Below are positions 51,873 to 60,600 of a stretch of DNA of 64,000 nt, one piece after another. The translations under genes and the position numbers were made by a program. The notes under the pieces are model-generated. The model did not search any database. It had not been told where the DNA came from and saw only the letters and a list, made by a program, of their open reading frames with translations. Position 1 is the first letter of the stretch. Each line of letters opens with the position of its first letter. Where the stretch lies: NCBI GenBank assembly GCA_023437225.1, contig JAEZGS010000016.1, positions 1-64,000 of the forward strand, read 5' to 3'. This DNA comes from Bacteroidota bacterium (GTDB lineage: Bacteria > Bacteroidota > Bacteroidia > Chitinophagales > Chitinophagaceae).

Positions 51873-52535
51873 CTATGAGGTCAGCGACTCGAATACTTCC
51901 TCAGTAAATTCTTCGAGTGAACGAAGCCTCGCATCAGCAGCCCCAAAGCGGCGATCTTCAAACATGAAGGCTGCAGGGATGACAACACATTTCATCCTTG
52001 CGGCCTTTGCCGCTATCATTCCATTGTATGAATCCTCAAAGCAAATGCATTGTAAGGGAGATACGTTCAATGCTTTTGCACAATCAAGATAGACTTCGGG
52101 GTGCGGTTTTCCATGTAGTAGATTTTCTGCCGATGAAACTGCATCAAGCAAATGCGAAATGTTTAGTTTCCTGGCAACCACTTCAACCAGCGCTATCGGT
52201 GAAGATGTTGCAAGTCCGATCCTGAAGTTTTTCTTTTTGAAAAAGTCGATGATGTAATTAACGCCGGGCATTGGCTGTGCGTTTTCACCAATGATACGGA
52301 TCGCGTTCTCTATGATCAATTTCTCCGCATCATCTGCGCGATCCATATGAATTCCATATTTAGTAAACCACCAGCTTATCCATTCTTTTGTTCTTAACCC
52401 CACAGTAGACGCATACTCGTGCTCTGTTAGATTGAGATCATAAGTTTCAAGTGCAAGTTTCCCTGCCTCTTCCCAACTCGGTTCTGAGTCGATAAGAAGA
52501 CCATCCATATCGAATATTACAGTGTTCAGTTCCAT
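51873..52535 (-). CDS. HAD-superfamily phosphatase, HxpB/YniC-like
   Basis: 220 residues. Motif I DMDGLLIDSEP (9-19), motif II LATSSP near 109, motif III GKPHPEVYL near 147 and motif IV FEDSYNGM near 170. The LLIDSEPSWEEAG start is typical of the 2-deoxyglucose-6-phosphate/hexitol phosphatase group (HxpB/YniC). The exact substrate cannot be told. It lies 8 bases from the preceding convergent gene. Confidence 0.88.
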   Translation of the reverse strand: MELNTVIFDMDGLLIDSEPSWEEAGKLALETYDLNLTEHEYASTVGLRTKEWISWWFTKYGIHMDRADDAEKLIIENAIRIIGENAQPMPGVNYIIDFFKKKNFRIGLATSSPIALVEVVARKLNISHLLDAVSSAENLLHGKPHPEVYLDCAKALNVSPLQCICFEDSYNGMIAAKAARMKCVVIPAAFMFEDRRFGAADARLRSLEEFTEEVFESLTS

Positions 52536-52573
52536 GTCGGCAAGATACGATATGGACTGTATACGTTATGGCT

Positions 52574-53278
52574 CTATTGCAGTGCGAACACGGCGTGCAC
52601 ATCATACTTCAAACGGATCTTCATAAAATCGACATCGGGCAATGTTTCTTCTGATTCAACACTCGCAACGGCATCCATCATCTTATTACTCACTCTTGAA
52701 TATGGCTGAAAATATTCTGTTGGTTCATTGATAGTAATTGCCTGTCCCAGTTTTTCTCCGGCTGCCAGTGAAAGATACCCGGCTTTTTCTTTTGCAGCTT
52801 TTACTGCTTCCATCTTTAACTGCTTCCGCAGTTCAGGGAGTTTGCTGTGACTGGTTCTTACAACGCGGAAACTTTGAGTGGCTTCATCATCGAGCCGTTC
52901 AACAAGCTGATCCATTTGGCGGCTGTTTTCAAATTTCACCTGGTATGTAACAGATGCAAAGAGCTCGTCTTTTTTCTTTCTCTTCCGAACGATCCAATCA
53001 TTTTGAAATCCATCATAAGAAGCAATGCTGATCAACGTGTCGTGCATACCGATCGACTTATACTGACGCAGAAAATTTTCTGTGATCTTTTGAAGTGCGA
53101 TCTTACCCTGTCCTTTTTTCTCATATTCTTTCAACTGAATGTGCACATAGATCTCGTCTGGAATAAGCTCCATTTCAGCACTTCCATTTACCTGGATGGT
53201 ACGTGGAAAAGGATTTGTTTGTGCCTTTACCAGAACTGTAGAAACTAAAAGCAACACTGCAATAGAGATTCTTTTCAT
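52574..53278 (-). CDS. SIMPL-domain (DUF541) protein, secreted
   Basis: 234 residues with a signal peptide (1-20, TVLVKAQT). Mature part opens with RTIQVNGSAEMELIPDEIYV, the start of the SIMPL/DUF541 domain, and ends YDVHAVFAL, also typical. Such proteins are periplasmic or outer-membrane associated; function is little known. 38 bases upstream of HAD on the same strand, so the two may be co-transcribed. Confidence 0.85.
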   Translation of the reverse strand: MKRISIAVLLLVSTVLVKAQTNPFPRTIQVNGSAEMELIPDEIYVHIQLKEYEKKGQGKIALQKITENFLRQYKSIGMHDTLISIASYDGFQNDWIVRKRKKKDELFASVTYQVKFENSRQMDQLVERLDDEATQSFRVVRTSHSKLPELRKQLKMEAVKAAKEKAGYLSLAAGEKLGQAITINEPTEYFQPYSRVSNKMMDAVASVESEETLPDVDFMKIRLKYDVHAVFALQ

Positions 53279-53407
53279 ATACGAATTTTAATATCAGATG
53301 TAATGATGCGGTTTTTGCATAAAATGATTTGTTAATCGTATCCTGTGGCAGGTTAGACAATATGATTTTAATTTTATTATTTTCGACCGTGGATCAAACG
53401 ATAACGA

Positions 53408-54175
53408 ATGGCTTCTATCTGGGAAAAGGTCAAACAGGTTAATATAGTGCGTAAGATCGTGTATGCAATTGTTGGAATTGTTACCTATCCAGGTCTTACG
53501 ATGATCAACAAATTGACAATTGAGGGTACTGAGCACATAAGCGCGCTTCCCAGGAAGAATGTTTTATTTGTAAGCAATCATCAGACATATTTTGCAGATG
53601 TGATCACCTTCCTTCACATCTTCTGTGCTGTCAAATGGCGTAAGAAAAACAGGCTGGGTCTTCCTTATTATTTGTTGAACCCGTTCACCAACGTTTACTA
53701 TGTAGCTGCAGAGGAAACCATGAAGGGTAGCTGGATAAGCCGATTGTTTACCTTAGCCGGAGCCATCACGGTGAAGAGAACCTGGAGGGCAGAAGGCACT
53801 GAAGTACGACGAGGTCTTGATCCTTCAGACACCAGGAAGATAACAAGGGCATTAAGTAACAGTTGGGTGATCACCTTTCCGCAGGGAACCACGAAGCCGT
53901 TTGCACCAGGGAGAAAAGGTACGGCGCACATCATTAAGCTTACGCGTCCAATTGTTGTTCCGGTAGTGATCAATGGTTTCTGGCGTGCTTTCAATAAGAA
54001 AGGACTAAAGTTCAAAAAGAAAGGAAGCCAGCTTTCCGTGCGCTTTAAAGAGCCACTGAATATAGACTACGATGCTGCGCCTGAAGCGATACTAATCCAG
54101 GTGATGAATGCCATTGAGCAAAGCAAGGAACATATGATGCGGGGTGCGCATCATTGGCTCAAGGAAGATAAGTAA
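53408..54175 (+). CDS. PlsC-like glycerolipid acyltransferase
   Basis: 255 residues. The acyltransferase motif I reads SNHQTYFADV (56-65): His58 and Asp64 are six apart (H-x5-D) instead of the usual H-x4-D. Motif III is FPQGTTKPF (157-165) rather than FPEGTR, so Glu is replaced by Gln. One hydrophobic segment near the N terminus. These variants are not random in position, so the enzyme may use an unusual acceptor. Alternative: a lysophospholipid acyltransferase with relaxed motifs. Confidence 0.75.
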   Translation: MASIWEKVKQVNIVRKIVYAIVGIVTYPGLTMINKLTIEGTEHISALPRKNVLFVSNHQTYFADVITFLHIFCAVKWRKKNRLGLPYYLLNPFTNVYYVAAEETMKGSWISRLFTLAGAITVKRTWRAEGTEVRRGLDPSDTRKITRALSNSWVITFPQGTTKPFAPGRKGTAHIIKLTRPIVVPVVINGFWRAFNKKGLKFKKKGSQLSVRFKEPLNIDYDAAPEAILIQVMNAIEQSKEHMMRGAHHWLKEDK

Positions 54176-54190
54176 GGATTATTTTGACTC

Positions 54191-54706
54191 TCAGGAATTG
54201 CTGAAGAGAGCCTTTAACTCTGTTGCTTCATCCGGTTTCATTTTGCCACCAAGTATGAGGCGGATCTGACGCCTTCTCAGCGCATCCTCATACAATCTGA
54301 TTTCATCTTCTGTTTCCGGTACCAGTGCGGGTACAGGCCGGCGCTTACCATTGGGGTCGAGGGCTACAAAAGTGTAGTAAGCTTCATTGCTCTTGTATTT
54401 GAATTGCTGAATCGCATCTTCTCCCCAAACACGCATATGAACTTCCATAGAGGAATTGAACGCACGCGACACCTTTGCCTCAATATGCACAACGTTGCCG
54501 AGCCTGATTGGATTCTCAAAAGAGATATTGTCTACCGAAGCAGTAACTACCGGAGCCGCACAATGCTTCATCGCCGCAAGCGCAGCAGCAATGTCCATCC
54601 AATACATCAACCGGCCTCCCATGAGGTTCCCAAAGGTATTTGTATCGTTAGGCAATACGATCTCGGTCATTTCCACATAAGACTCACTGGCTTTTTTCGC
54701 GTTCAT
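54191..54706 (-). CDS. Acyl-CoA thioesterase, YciA/BACH-type hotdog
   Basis: 171 residues, one hotdog domain. LPNDTNTFGNLMGGRLMYWMDIAAALAA near 18-45 (short form: NDTNTFGNLMGGRLMYWMD) matches the YciA/BACH family, in which the Asn and Asp are catalytic. The final part DEATELKALFSNS is a helix. It has its own promoter (54729-54736). Confidence 0.88.
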   Translation of the reverse strand: MNAKKASESYVEMTEIVLPNDTNTFGNLMGGRLMYWMDIAAALAAMKHCAAPVVTASVDNISFENPIRLGNVVHIEAKVSRAFNSSMEVHMRVWGEDAIQQFKYKSNEAYYTFVALDPNGKRRPVPALVPETEDEIRLYEDALRRRQIRLILGGKMKPDEATELKALFSNS

Positions 54707-54728
54707 TTAATGCGCTTTTAATGAGCGG

Positions 54729-54736
54729 CAAAGATA
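54729..54736 (-). promoter_or_regulatory. Bacteroidota -7 element TATCTTTG (minus strand)
   Basis: Read on the minus strand it is TATCTTTG, a full match, 22 bases upstream of the thioesterase ATG at 54706. Confidence 0.5.
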
Positions 54737-54747
54737 GGGGAATGGAC

Positions 54748-55851
54748 CTATTGAAAAACTGCAGTAAACACAGGGCAGGCACGAAGAAAATCTTCGTTGA
54801 CCGAAGCTCCGATGCCGGTTGAATCGGGTACATCGAGATAAAACCCTTTGAACATTACTCCGCCTAATACCGGATCAACCTTATGGCCAAGCATGCAGGT
54901 ATCCATATCATAGAAACGGATCGTTTCGTGGGCAAGTGCAAAGTGAGCAAATGCGGTGAGCGCAAGCCGGCTTTCCAACATTCCGCCCATCATCATAGGC
55001 ATATTAACTTTGGAGCAGGTATCAACGATCTTCGTTGCTTCAAGAATGCCACCGGATTTTGCAAACTTGATATTGATGTAATCACACGCGTTCATCGAAA
55101 CAAGCTTACGCGCATCGTGGTGATCGAACACACTTTCATCAGCCATCAATGGAATTGTAGTCTGTGATCTGAGCACCGGCAGCAGTTCATCGTTCCAATA
55201 CCTCATTGGCTGCTCACAAAATTCAATTTGGTAAGGTTCTATCGCTTGAAGACAGCGTACTGCTTCATCGAAGCTCCAGCCCTGGTTGGCATCAACACGT
55301 AGTATCACTTTGTCGCCGGCGGCTTCCCGAATCCGTTGCACTCGTTCGATATCGGACGTTGCATCCTTGCCCAGTTTCACTTTAATTATACGCACGCCCA
55401 TTTTGATAAAGTCGGAAGCTTTATTTGCCATATTCTCCGGCGTATCGATTCCGATGGTCAGATCAGTTTCCATGACCCGTTTATGACCACCAAGAAATCT
55501 GTAAAGAGGAAGGTTCTTTTGTTTCGCAGCGATATCATAGAGTGCCATGTCAAATGCACTCTTGATAGTGAAATTAAATGCTGCAATTGTATCGAGTACG
55601 CCCATCCTGTTTACAATCTCTTTTTCATCACTGCCAATCCACGCATTCGCAAAAACGCATCCCATCTCAAAGCATGTGGCTTGTGATTCGCCAGTGATCA
55701 TCGGAAAGGCGGAACATTCACCAAAGCCGGTAATACCATCATCGCAGTGGACCTTCACCAATATATTTTGCGCATGGTCCATCGTTCCGGTGGCAATTGT
55801 AAATGGATGCATGGGAATGCTGTATCGGTAAACGTCGACTCGATTTATCAT
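54748..55851 (-). CDS. Enolase-superfamily dipeptide epimerase
   Basis: 367 residues. The N-terminal capping domain is followed by a barrel with IIKVKLGKD near 165 (the K-x-K acid/base pair), LRVDANQGW near 190 (first metal ligand), EFCEQPM near 215 (second) and LMADESVF near 240 (third). This pattern is that of the MLE subgroup, close to L-Ala-D/L-Glu epimerase. The peptide substrate is uncertain. It is divergent from proline dehydrogenase, and a palindrome lies between them. Confidence 0.85.
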   Translation of the reverse strand: MINRVDVYRYSIPMHPFTIATGTMDHAQNILVKVHCDDGITGFGECSAFPMITGESQATCFEMGCVFANAWIGSDEKEIVNRMGVLDTIAAFNFTIKSAFDMALYDIAAKQKNLPLYRFLGGHKRVMETDLTIGIDTPENMANKASDFIKMGVRIIKVKLGKDATSDIERVQRIREAAGDKVILRVDANQGWSFDEAVRCLQAIEPYQIEFCEQPMRYWNDELLPVLRSQTTIPLMADESVFDHHDARKLVSMNACDYINIKFAKSGGILEATKIVDTCSKVNMPMMMGGMLESRLALTAFAHFALAHETIRFYDMDTCMLGHKVDPVLGGVMFKGFYLDVPDSTGIGASVNEDFLRACPVFTAVFQ

Positions 55852-55871
55852 AAATTACTACATGGTTCTTT

Positions 55872-55883
55872 GTAACAAGTTAC
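55872..55883. promoter_or_regulatory. Palindrome GTAACAAGTTAC between epimerase and proline dehydrogenase
   Basis: Perfect 5-base arms GTAAC/GTTAC separated by AA, in a divergent region. It could be an operator. Confidence 0.3.
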
Positions 55884-55946
55884 TTTTTAATGTGGAGGAA
55901 GGTTAACAAACATGAGCAAAATCAGTAATGAATTGGCTTAGACTCC

Positions 55947-55954
55947 TAAATTTG
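55947..55954 (+). promoter_or_regulatory. Bacteroidota -7 element TAAATTTG before proline dehydrogenase
   Basis: Full TAnnTTTG match, ending 23 bases before the ATG at 55978. It supports that ATG over a GTG that begins inside the element. Confidence 0.55.
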
Positions 55955-55977
55955 TGATCAAACTTGCCACTGTGAAT

Positions 55978-57195
55978 ATGTCTGTAAAAAATGCCATCTC
56001 CCTCGAAAATACCGCAATTGCTTTTGCGTATAAGTCGAACAAGGAACTTAAGAAAGCACATTTTCTTTTTTCTACGATGGGTTATCCATTGCTGGTAAAA
56101 GCAGGATTAGCCCTCACACCGTGGGCAATGCGTATGCGGCTTCCCATACATGGTATCATCCGCGATACCATCTTTGCGCAATTTGTAGGTGGCGAGTCCC
56201 TTGGTGAAACAGCCAACGTAGCGGATAAACTTGAGCAATTTGGCGTGAAAGTGATACTGGATTACGGTGTTGAGGGAAAAGAGGGTGAAGAAAATTTTGA
56301 TCATGCATGTGAAGAATTCATTCGCGTAATACATTATGCGGGCACCCAACACAATATGCCGTTTATGAGTGTGAAGGTTACGGGCATTGCACGTTTTGGC
56401 CTGCTTGAAAAACTTGATGCCGCAGCTACCAATAAGGAAGGTTTTGACGGCATCGTGCACACAGGGTCACTCACTAATGCGGAGCGCGAAGAATGGCAAC
56501 GAGTAGTAAATCGGCTCGACAGGATCGTTGCAGCTGCCAGCGAACATAAAGTGGGTGTATTAATCGATGCAGAAGACAGTTGGATACAGGATCCGGTTGA
56601 CGCAGTTACCATGCAGATGATGGAGAAATACAATCGTGAAAAGGCAGTGATCTTCAATACCGCGCAATTGTATCGGCACGACAGGTTTGAGTTTATCCAG
56701 AAAAGCCATGAGATGGCAGTGGAGAAAGGATTTCATCTTGGAATGAAACTGGTGCGAGGTGCATACATGGAAAAAGAAAGGGAAAGAGCGGCGAAGATGA
56801 ATTATCCTTCACCAATTCAGCCGGATAAAGCAAGTACAGATCGCGATTATGATCTCTCCGTGAAATATTGCATTGACAATTTACAAGCAATTAATGTGAT
56901 CATTGCTACTCACAATGAAAGGAGCAGTTTATATGGAACAGAGCTTCTTGAAGAGAAAGGATTGCCGCTGGATCATCCGCATGTTCATTTTTCACAGCTT
57001 TATGGAATGAGCGACAACATTACTTTCAATCTCGCAAAAGCGGGATGTTCTGTGAGCAAATACCTGCCGTTCGGACCCATCAATGATGTTATCCCATATC
57101 TTATGAGAAGGGCACAGGAAAATAGTTCTGTCGCAGGTCAAACCGGCAGAGAACTATCACTGATCAAAACAGAAATGAAGAGAAGAGGAATTTGA
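55978..57195 (+). CDS. Proline dehydrogenase
   Basis: 405 residues from ATG 55978. FAD enzyme that oxidises proline to pyrroline-5-carboxylate in catabolism. The barrel is marked by DYGVEGKEG near 90, VLIDAEDSW near 187, LGMKLVRGAYMEKER near 262 (the Arg/Tyr substrate residues), ATHNERS near 315 and KYLPFGP near 360. It is the single-domain form (not fused to P5C dehydrogenase). proC, which makes proline, is also in this window, at 9.1 kb. Confidence 0.93.
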   Translation: MSVKNAISLENTAIAFAYKSNKELKKAHFLFSTMGYPLLVKAGLALTPWAMRMRLPIHGIIRDTIFAQFVGGESLGETANVADKLEQFGVKVILDYGVEGKEGEENFDHACEEFIRVIHYAGTQHNMPFMSVKVTGIARFGLLEKLDAAATNKEGFDGIVHTGSLTNAEREEWQRVVNRLDRIVAAASEHKVGVLIDAEDSWIQDPVDAVTMQMMEKYNREKAVIFNTAQLYRHDRFEFIQKSHEMAVEKGFHLGMKLVRGAYMEKERERAAKMNYPSPIQPDKASTDRDYDLSVKYCIDNLQAINVIIATHNERSSLYGTELLEEKGLPLDHPHVHFSQLYGMSDNITFNLAKAGCSVSKYLPFGPINDVIPYLMRRAQENSSVAGQTGRELSLIKTEMKRRGI

Positions 57196-57225
57196 TATAA
57201 TCTATTTCCGATCGATCAAATTAGT

Positions 57226-57251
57226 GAAGCTGTTGTTTACGCAACAGCTTC
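57226..57251. other. Bidirectional hairpin between proline dehydrogenase and PNPOx-like gene
   Basis: GAAGCTGTTG (57226-57235) and CAACAGCTTC (57242-57251), 10 pairs, overlapping the 3' end of the PNPOx-like gene. No T-run on either side, so termination is only possible. Confidence 0.5.
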
Positions 57252-57674
57252 TTCATTTGCTTTCCAATGTACTTTATTCCCAAAGCCTTTGGTATTGTCG
57301 GTCATTTTGATCGTGTGAACTTTTATGGTCCATACTTTACCCGACATGGCTATCGCGAATGGATATTTAAGGTGATAACTTCTTGAAGCGTTTGCAGCAA
57401 GCGGATCGCTGTCGTCCAACAATTCGCCCTGGAACTGTATTCCCTGGATGGCAAGCGTATTGAGCTTGTTGGGAAGAATGGTTCCTGCTACTTCCCGGCG
57501 CTTTGTAAGCAATACCGCATGATATGACGATTCAGTGGATTTGAAATGCAATAAGCCTGATTCATTATCGAATGAATAAAAACAACTGAAACAATACGGG
57601 AAGCCCTGGTCGTCTACACAGCTAATGGTGGCAACTTTTTGTTTGGCAGCAAAATCAATTATTGAACTATGCAT
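57237..57674 (-). CDS. Pyridoxamine 5'-phosphate oxidase-like (FMN-binding split barrel) protein
   Basis: 145 residues from the ATG whose complement is at 57672-57674; the frame extends 30 codons upstream but the promoter lies in between. The barrel signs are KVATISCVDDQGFPYCFSCFY near 12-32 (short form: ATISCVDDQGFPYCF) and FKSTESSYHAVLL. Distant from PdxH itself, so a role as a flavin-dependent or heme/flavin-binding protein is open. Confidence 0.75.
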   Translation of the reverse strand: MHSSIIDFAAKQKVATISCVDDQGFPYCFSCFYSFDNESGLLHFKSTESSYHAVLLTKRREVAGTILPNKLNTLAIQGIQFQGELLDDSDPLAANASRSYHLKYPFAIAMSGKVWTIKVHTIKMTDNTKGFGNKVHWKANEEAVA

Positions 57675-57709
57675 GAGGATCAGTTTTAAGTACTCAAATG
57701 TTGGTCGCT

Positions 57710-57717
57710 CAAATATA
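57710..57717 (-). promoter_or_regulatory. Bacteroidota -7 element TATATTTG (minus strand)
   Basis: On the minus strand it reads TATATTTG, a full match, 35 bases upstream of the PNPOx-like ATG at 57674. Confidence 0.5.
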
Positions 57718-57820
57718 GATAATAAAAGACAAAATTGTCCTTTATTATGATGCTCAACTTTCAATTCGGTGAAAATTCATAAAAATTGTAGATTTAAGTT
57801 GACAAACAAAAACAACCAAC

Positions 57821-58513
57821 ATGAAGAAAATCATCTTTTTCAGTGTAGCAGCGTTATTTGTACTTGCTACGGCATTTACTTCATTGCAGTCGCTACCCGA
57901 AGGAGCCTTTCAGCGAACAGATTCCGGCGAAACAGAAGTATTGTTGTTCAAGGATGGTTACGTGATGCACACGGGTTTCCGGGATAAAAGTTTTCTTTAT
58001 TCGCATGGTGGTGCAATAACCCGCGATGGTGAGAATATTATGTTGAAGATGGAATTCGATACCCGCGATAAATCTCGCGTGGGCAAAAGCGTTAAACTAC
58101 CCATCACATTTTCCGGCGATCGCCTCACTCTCAATGGAAAAGAGTTCTCGCGGGTAGATGACGGCAGCGGTGATCTTGCGGGTAACTGGCGCATCAGCGG
58201 TCGTAAGCAGGGCGATAATATGGGAACAATCAATCCTGGTCCCCGAAAAACGCTGAAGTTGCTTACTGGCAAGCGTTTTCAGTGGGCTGCCATCAACACC
58301 GAAACGGGTGAATTCTTTGGCACTGGTGGTGGAACATATGCTTTTAACAACGGGAAGTACACGGAAAATATCGAATACTTCTCTCGCGACAGCACGCGGG
58401 TCGGTGCGTCTCTAACGTTCGATGGCAAAGTGAACGATGGGAAATGGGAGCATTCGGGTTTAAGTTCCAAAGGAGATCACATCTTCGAGATCTGGTCACG
58501 GGAGAATAAATGA
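57821..58513 (+). CDS. Secreted hypothetical protein with internal duplication
   Basis: 230 residues with a signal peptide (1-20). The mature part has two similar halves: about 44-107 (SHGGAITRDGENIMLKMEF, RDKSRVGKSVKL) and about 147-212 (GTGGGTYAFNNGKYTENIEY, RDSTRVGASLTF), each ending in a short beta strand. It looks like a small lipocalin- or barrel-type domain repeated. Function unknown. Promoter not clear (only TAGATTTA upstream). Confidence 0.65.
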   Translation: MKKIIFFSVAALFVLATAFTSLQSLPEGAFQRTDSGETEVLLFKDGYVMHTGFRDKSFLYSHGGAITRDGENIMLKMEFDTRDKSRVGKSVKLPITFSGDRLTLNGKEFSRVDDGSGDLAGNWRISGRKQGDNMGTINPGPRKTLKLLTGKRFQWAAINTETGEFFGTGGGTYAFNNGKYTENIEYFSRDSTRVGASLTFDGKVNDGKWEHSGLSSKGDHIFEIWSRENK

Positions 58514-58529
58514 TCTTACACTATCAATA

Positions 58530-58555
58530 AACGCTCGCAGCCTGCGGGCGTTTTT
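58530..58555 (+). terminator. Terminator after duplicated secreted protein gene
   Basis: AACGCTCGCA (58530-58539) and TGCGGGCGTT (58543-58552) with a single G-T pair, then a T-run. It ends next to the stop of the minus-strand lipoprotein gene. Confidence 0.8.
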
Positions 58556-58556
58556 C

Positions 58557-59162
58557 TTACTGGCCCACCGTCTCAAACATTTTCATATGAATGCGAATGT
58601 CGTGTGGCGCCGGTTCATCACCCCCGAAGTAGGGTAGTAATACATAACCGTCAAAGACATCCGTTGTACAGAATCGCTCTATGATGACCTTTTTTTCGTT
58701 GAAAACAAACACATAAGCATTTTGCCCGATCGATAAGCTGTAGTTCCCGGGCAGACCGATTGCAGCTGTGCCGATGAATGCGCTTTTGCGAATGCCGTTG
58801 ACATAGCAATAAGCCAGAATGTCCAGAGCTTTACCGTTCCATCTCCAACCAAACCGTGCGCTGTTTTCCTGGTGATGCGTTCCACCATCGGAATAGCCAT
58901 ACAGTTTATTTATATCCATCTGGTTCGAAGCTTCACTTGTCCTATAAACTGCGGAACTATCAAATATCACACTGAAGTTCATACCTTTTCCTTTGAAAGA
59001 TGGGTACGAGTTGTTTTCACAAAGATTGTTTCCTTTACGGATCACGTATTCGTTATAGCCGGGATGTGACAGGGATTTAGCGGAAACAAGGACATCGGAT
59101 TTTTTAGTACACGCAGACAGTAAACTGATTGTTGCGATCAACGCACACAGGGTCGTTCTCAT
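58557..59162 (-). CDS. Hypothetical lipoprotein
   Basis: 201 residues. Signal peptide with lipobox LLSAC (Cys18). The mature part has several tyrosines and an internal beta-strand pattern (FGWRWNGKALDILAYCYVNG). No family recognised. It is divergent from thyA. Confidence 0.65.
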   Translation of the reverse strand: MRTTLCALIATISLLSACTKKSDVLVSAKSLSHPGYNEYVIRKGNNLCENNSYPSFKGKGMNFSVIFDSSAVYRTSEASNQMDINKLYGYSDGGTHHQENSARFGWRWNGKALDILAYCYVNGIRKSAFIGTAAIGLPGNYSLSIGQNAYVFVFNEKKVIIERFCTTDVFDGYVLLPYFGGDEPAPHDIRIHMKMFETVGQ

Positions 59163-59277
59163 TTTATCGGATATTGCTTAGGGTGCTTAGTAAACGAAGA
59201 GCTGCAATTCCAAGTATAAATACCCCATATAGGTTTTTACTTAATGCGGCAAAATTGATTTTCGCTACCTTGCGGAT

Positions 59278-60072
59278 ATGCAACAATACCACGATCTACT
59301 TCAACATATTTTCGACAATGGCGTTGTTAAAACCGACCGAACAGGTACGGGTACGATCAGCTGTTTTGGTTACCAGATGCGCTTTGATCTAAACAAAGGT
59401 TTTCCATTGGTGACCACGAAGAAACTTCATCTGAAAAGCATCATTCATGAGCTTTTATGGTTCCTTCAGGGAGACACCAACATTCAATACCTTAAAGAAA
59501 ATGGTGTAAGCATATGGAATGAATGGGCGAACGAACATGGCGATCTGGGTCCGGTTTATGGAAAGCAATGGCGTCGCTGGGAAGGCGCAGATGGAAAGAT
59601 ATATGACCAGATAACAGAAGTATTGCGGCAGGTAAAAGAAACGCCCGACAGTCGCCGTATGATTGTTAGTGCCTGGAATGTAGCCGAGCTTCCTCAAATG
59701 GCGTTGATGCCCTGCCATGCATTGTTTCAATTCTATGTTGCCGATGGCAAACTGAGCTGTCAGCTTTATCAACGCAGTGCTGACGTATTTCTGGGGGTAC
59801 CCTTCAATATTGCATCCTATGCATTGCTGACCCTGATGATGGCACAGGTTTGCGATTTGCAGCCGGGCGACTTCATCCACAGCTTCGGAGATGTGCATCT
59901 ATACAGCAATCATATCGAACAGGCAAAGCTGCAACTGAGCCGACAGCCTTTTGCTTTGCCAACAATGAAATTAAATCCCGATGTAAGAGATCTGTTTGCT
60001 TTCAGGTTTGAAGATTTTTCGCTCGAGAATTATCAATCGCATCCTCCAATAAAAGCACCAGTGGCTGTTTAA
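59278..60072 (+). CDS. thyA: Thymidylate synthase
   Basis: Methylates dUMP to dTMP with 5,10-methylene-THF. 264 residues, same length as E. coli ThyA. Catalytic Cys146 in [21 protein letters not shown] near 20 and RRMIVSAWN near 126 bind the phosphate; [20 protein letters not shown] near 161-180 is the folate site. folA follows 12 bases downstream, so the pair is co-transcribed. Confidence 0.98.
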   Translation: MQQYHDLLQHIFDNGVVKTDRTGTGTISCFGYQMRFDLNKGFPLVTTKKLHLKSIIHELLWFLQGDTNIQYLKENGVSIWNEWANEHGDLGPVYGKQWRRWEGADGKIYDQITEVLRQVKETPDSRRMIVSAWNVAELPQMALMPCHALFQFYVADGKLSCQLYQRSADVFLGVPFNIASYALLTLMMAQVCDLQPGDFIHSFGDVHLYSNHIEQAKLQLSRQPFALPTMKLNPDVRDLFAFRFEDFSLENYQSHPPIKAPVAV

Positions 60073-60084
60073 TCGCTATTAAAT

Positions 60085-60591
60085 ATGCAAAGGAATATCC
60101 GGCTAAGTCTTGTTGTTGCCGTATCTGACAATGATGTGATTGGTAAGAACAATCAATTGCTTTGGCATCTGCCTAACGACCTCAAATTTTTTAAGAACAC
60201 AACATGGGGAATGCCTGTGATCATGGGCAGGAAAACATATGAGTCGATGGGTCGGCCGTTAAAAGGAAGAACCAACATTGTTATTACCCGCCAATCCGGA
60301 TGGGACCCCGGTGTGGGTGTGGAAGTAGTCGGGTCGATTGAAGAAGCGATCGCTGCAGCGGGAGCAACTGATGCGCAGGAAGCTTTTGTTGTTGGCGGCG
60401 GGGAGATCTATTCTCAAACACTGCCATTGGCAGACACCATTTACCTGACACGTGTGCATACTTCGATTGATGGAGATACATGGTTTTCTCTAACAAACAC
60501 AAATGGGTTTGAGTTGCTTTCGGCGCTGGATTTCCAAGCTGATGATAAGCATCAGTTTGCATACACTTTCGAGGTATGGAAAAGGATTTAA
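60085..60591 (+). CDS. folA: Dihydrofolate reductase
   Basis: NADPH-dependent reduction of dihydrofolate made by ThyA. 168 residues. DNDVIGKNNQLLWHLPNDLKFFK near 15-37 (short form: GKNNQLLWHLPNDLKFFK) has the conserved Trp and Asp, MGRKTYESMG follows, and VVGGGEIYSQTL near 103 is the NADPH loop. Nine bases after it starts the methyltransferase gene. Confidence 0.97.
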   Translation: MQRNIRLSLVVAVSDNDVIGKNNQLLWHLPNDLKFFKNTTWGMPVIMGRKTYESMGRPLKGRTNIVITRQSGWDPGVGVEVVGSIEEAIAAAGATDAQEAFVVGGGEIYSQTLPLADTIYLTRVHTSIDGDTWFSLTNTNGFELLSALDFQADDKHQFAYTFEVWKRI

Positions 60592-60600
60592 ATAATTAAT

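Noticed and set aside
59266..59273. TACCTTGC before thyA as promoter
   Set aside because: It lacks the third T of TAnnTTTG and lies only 4 bases before the ATG, too close for a normal leader.
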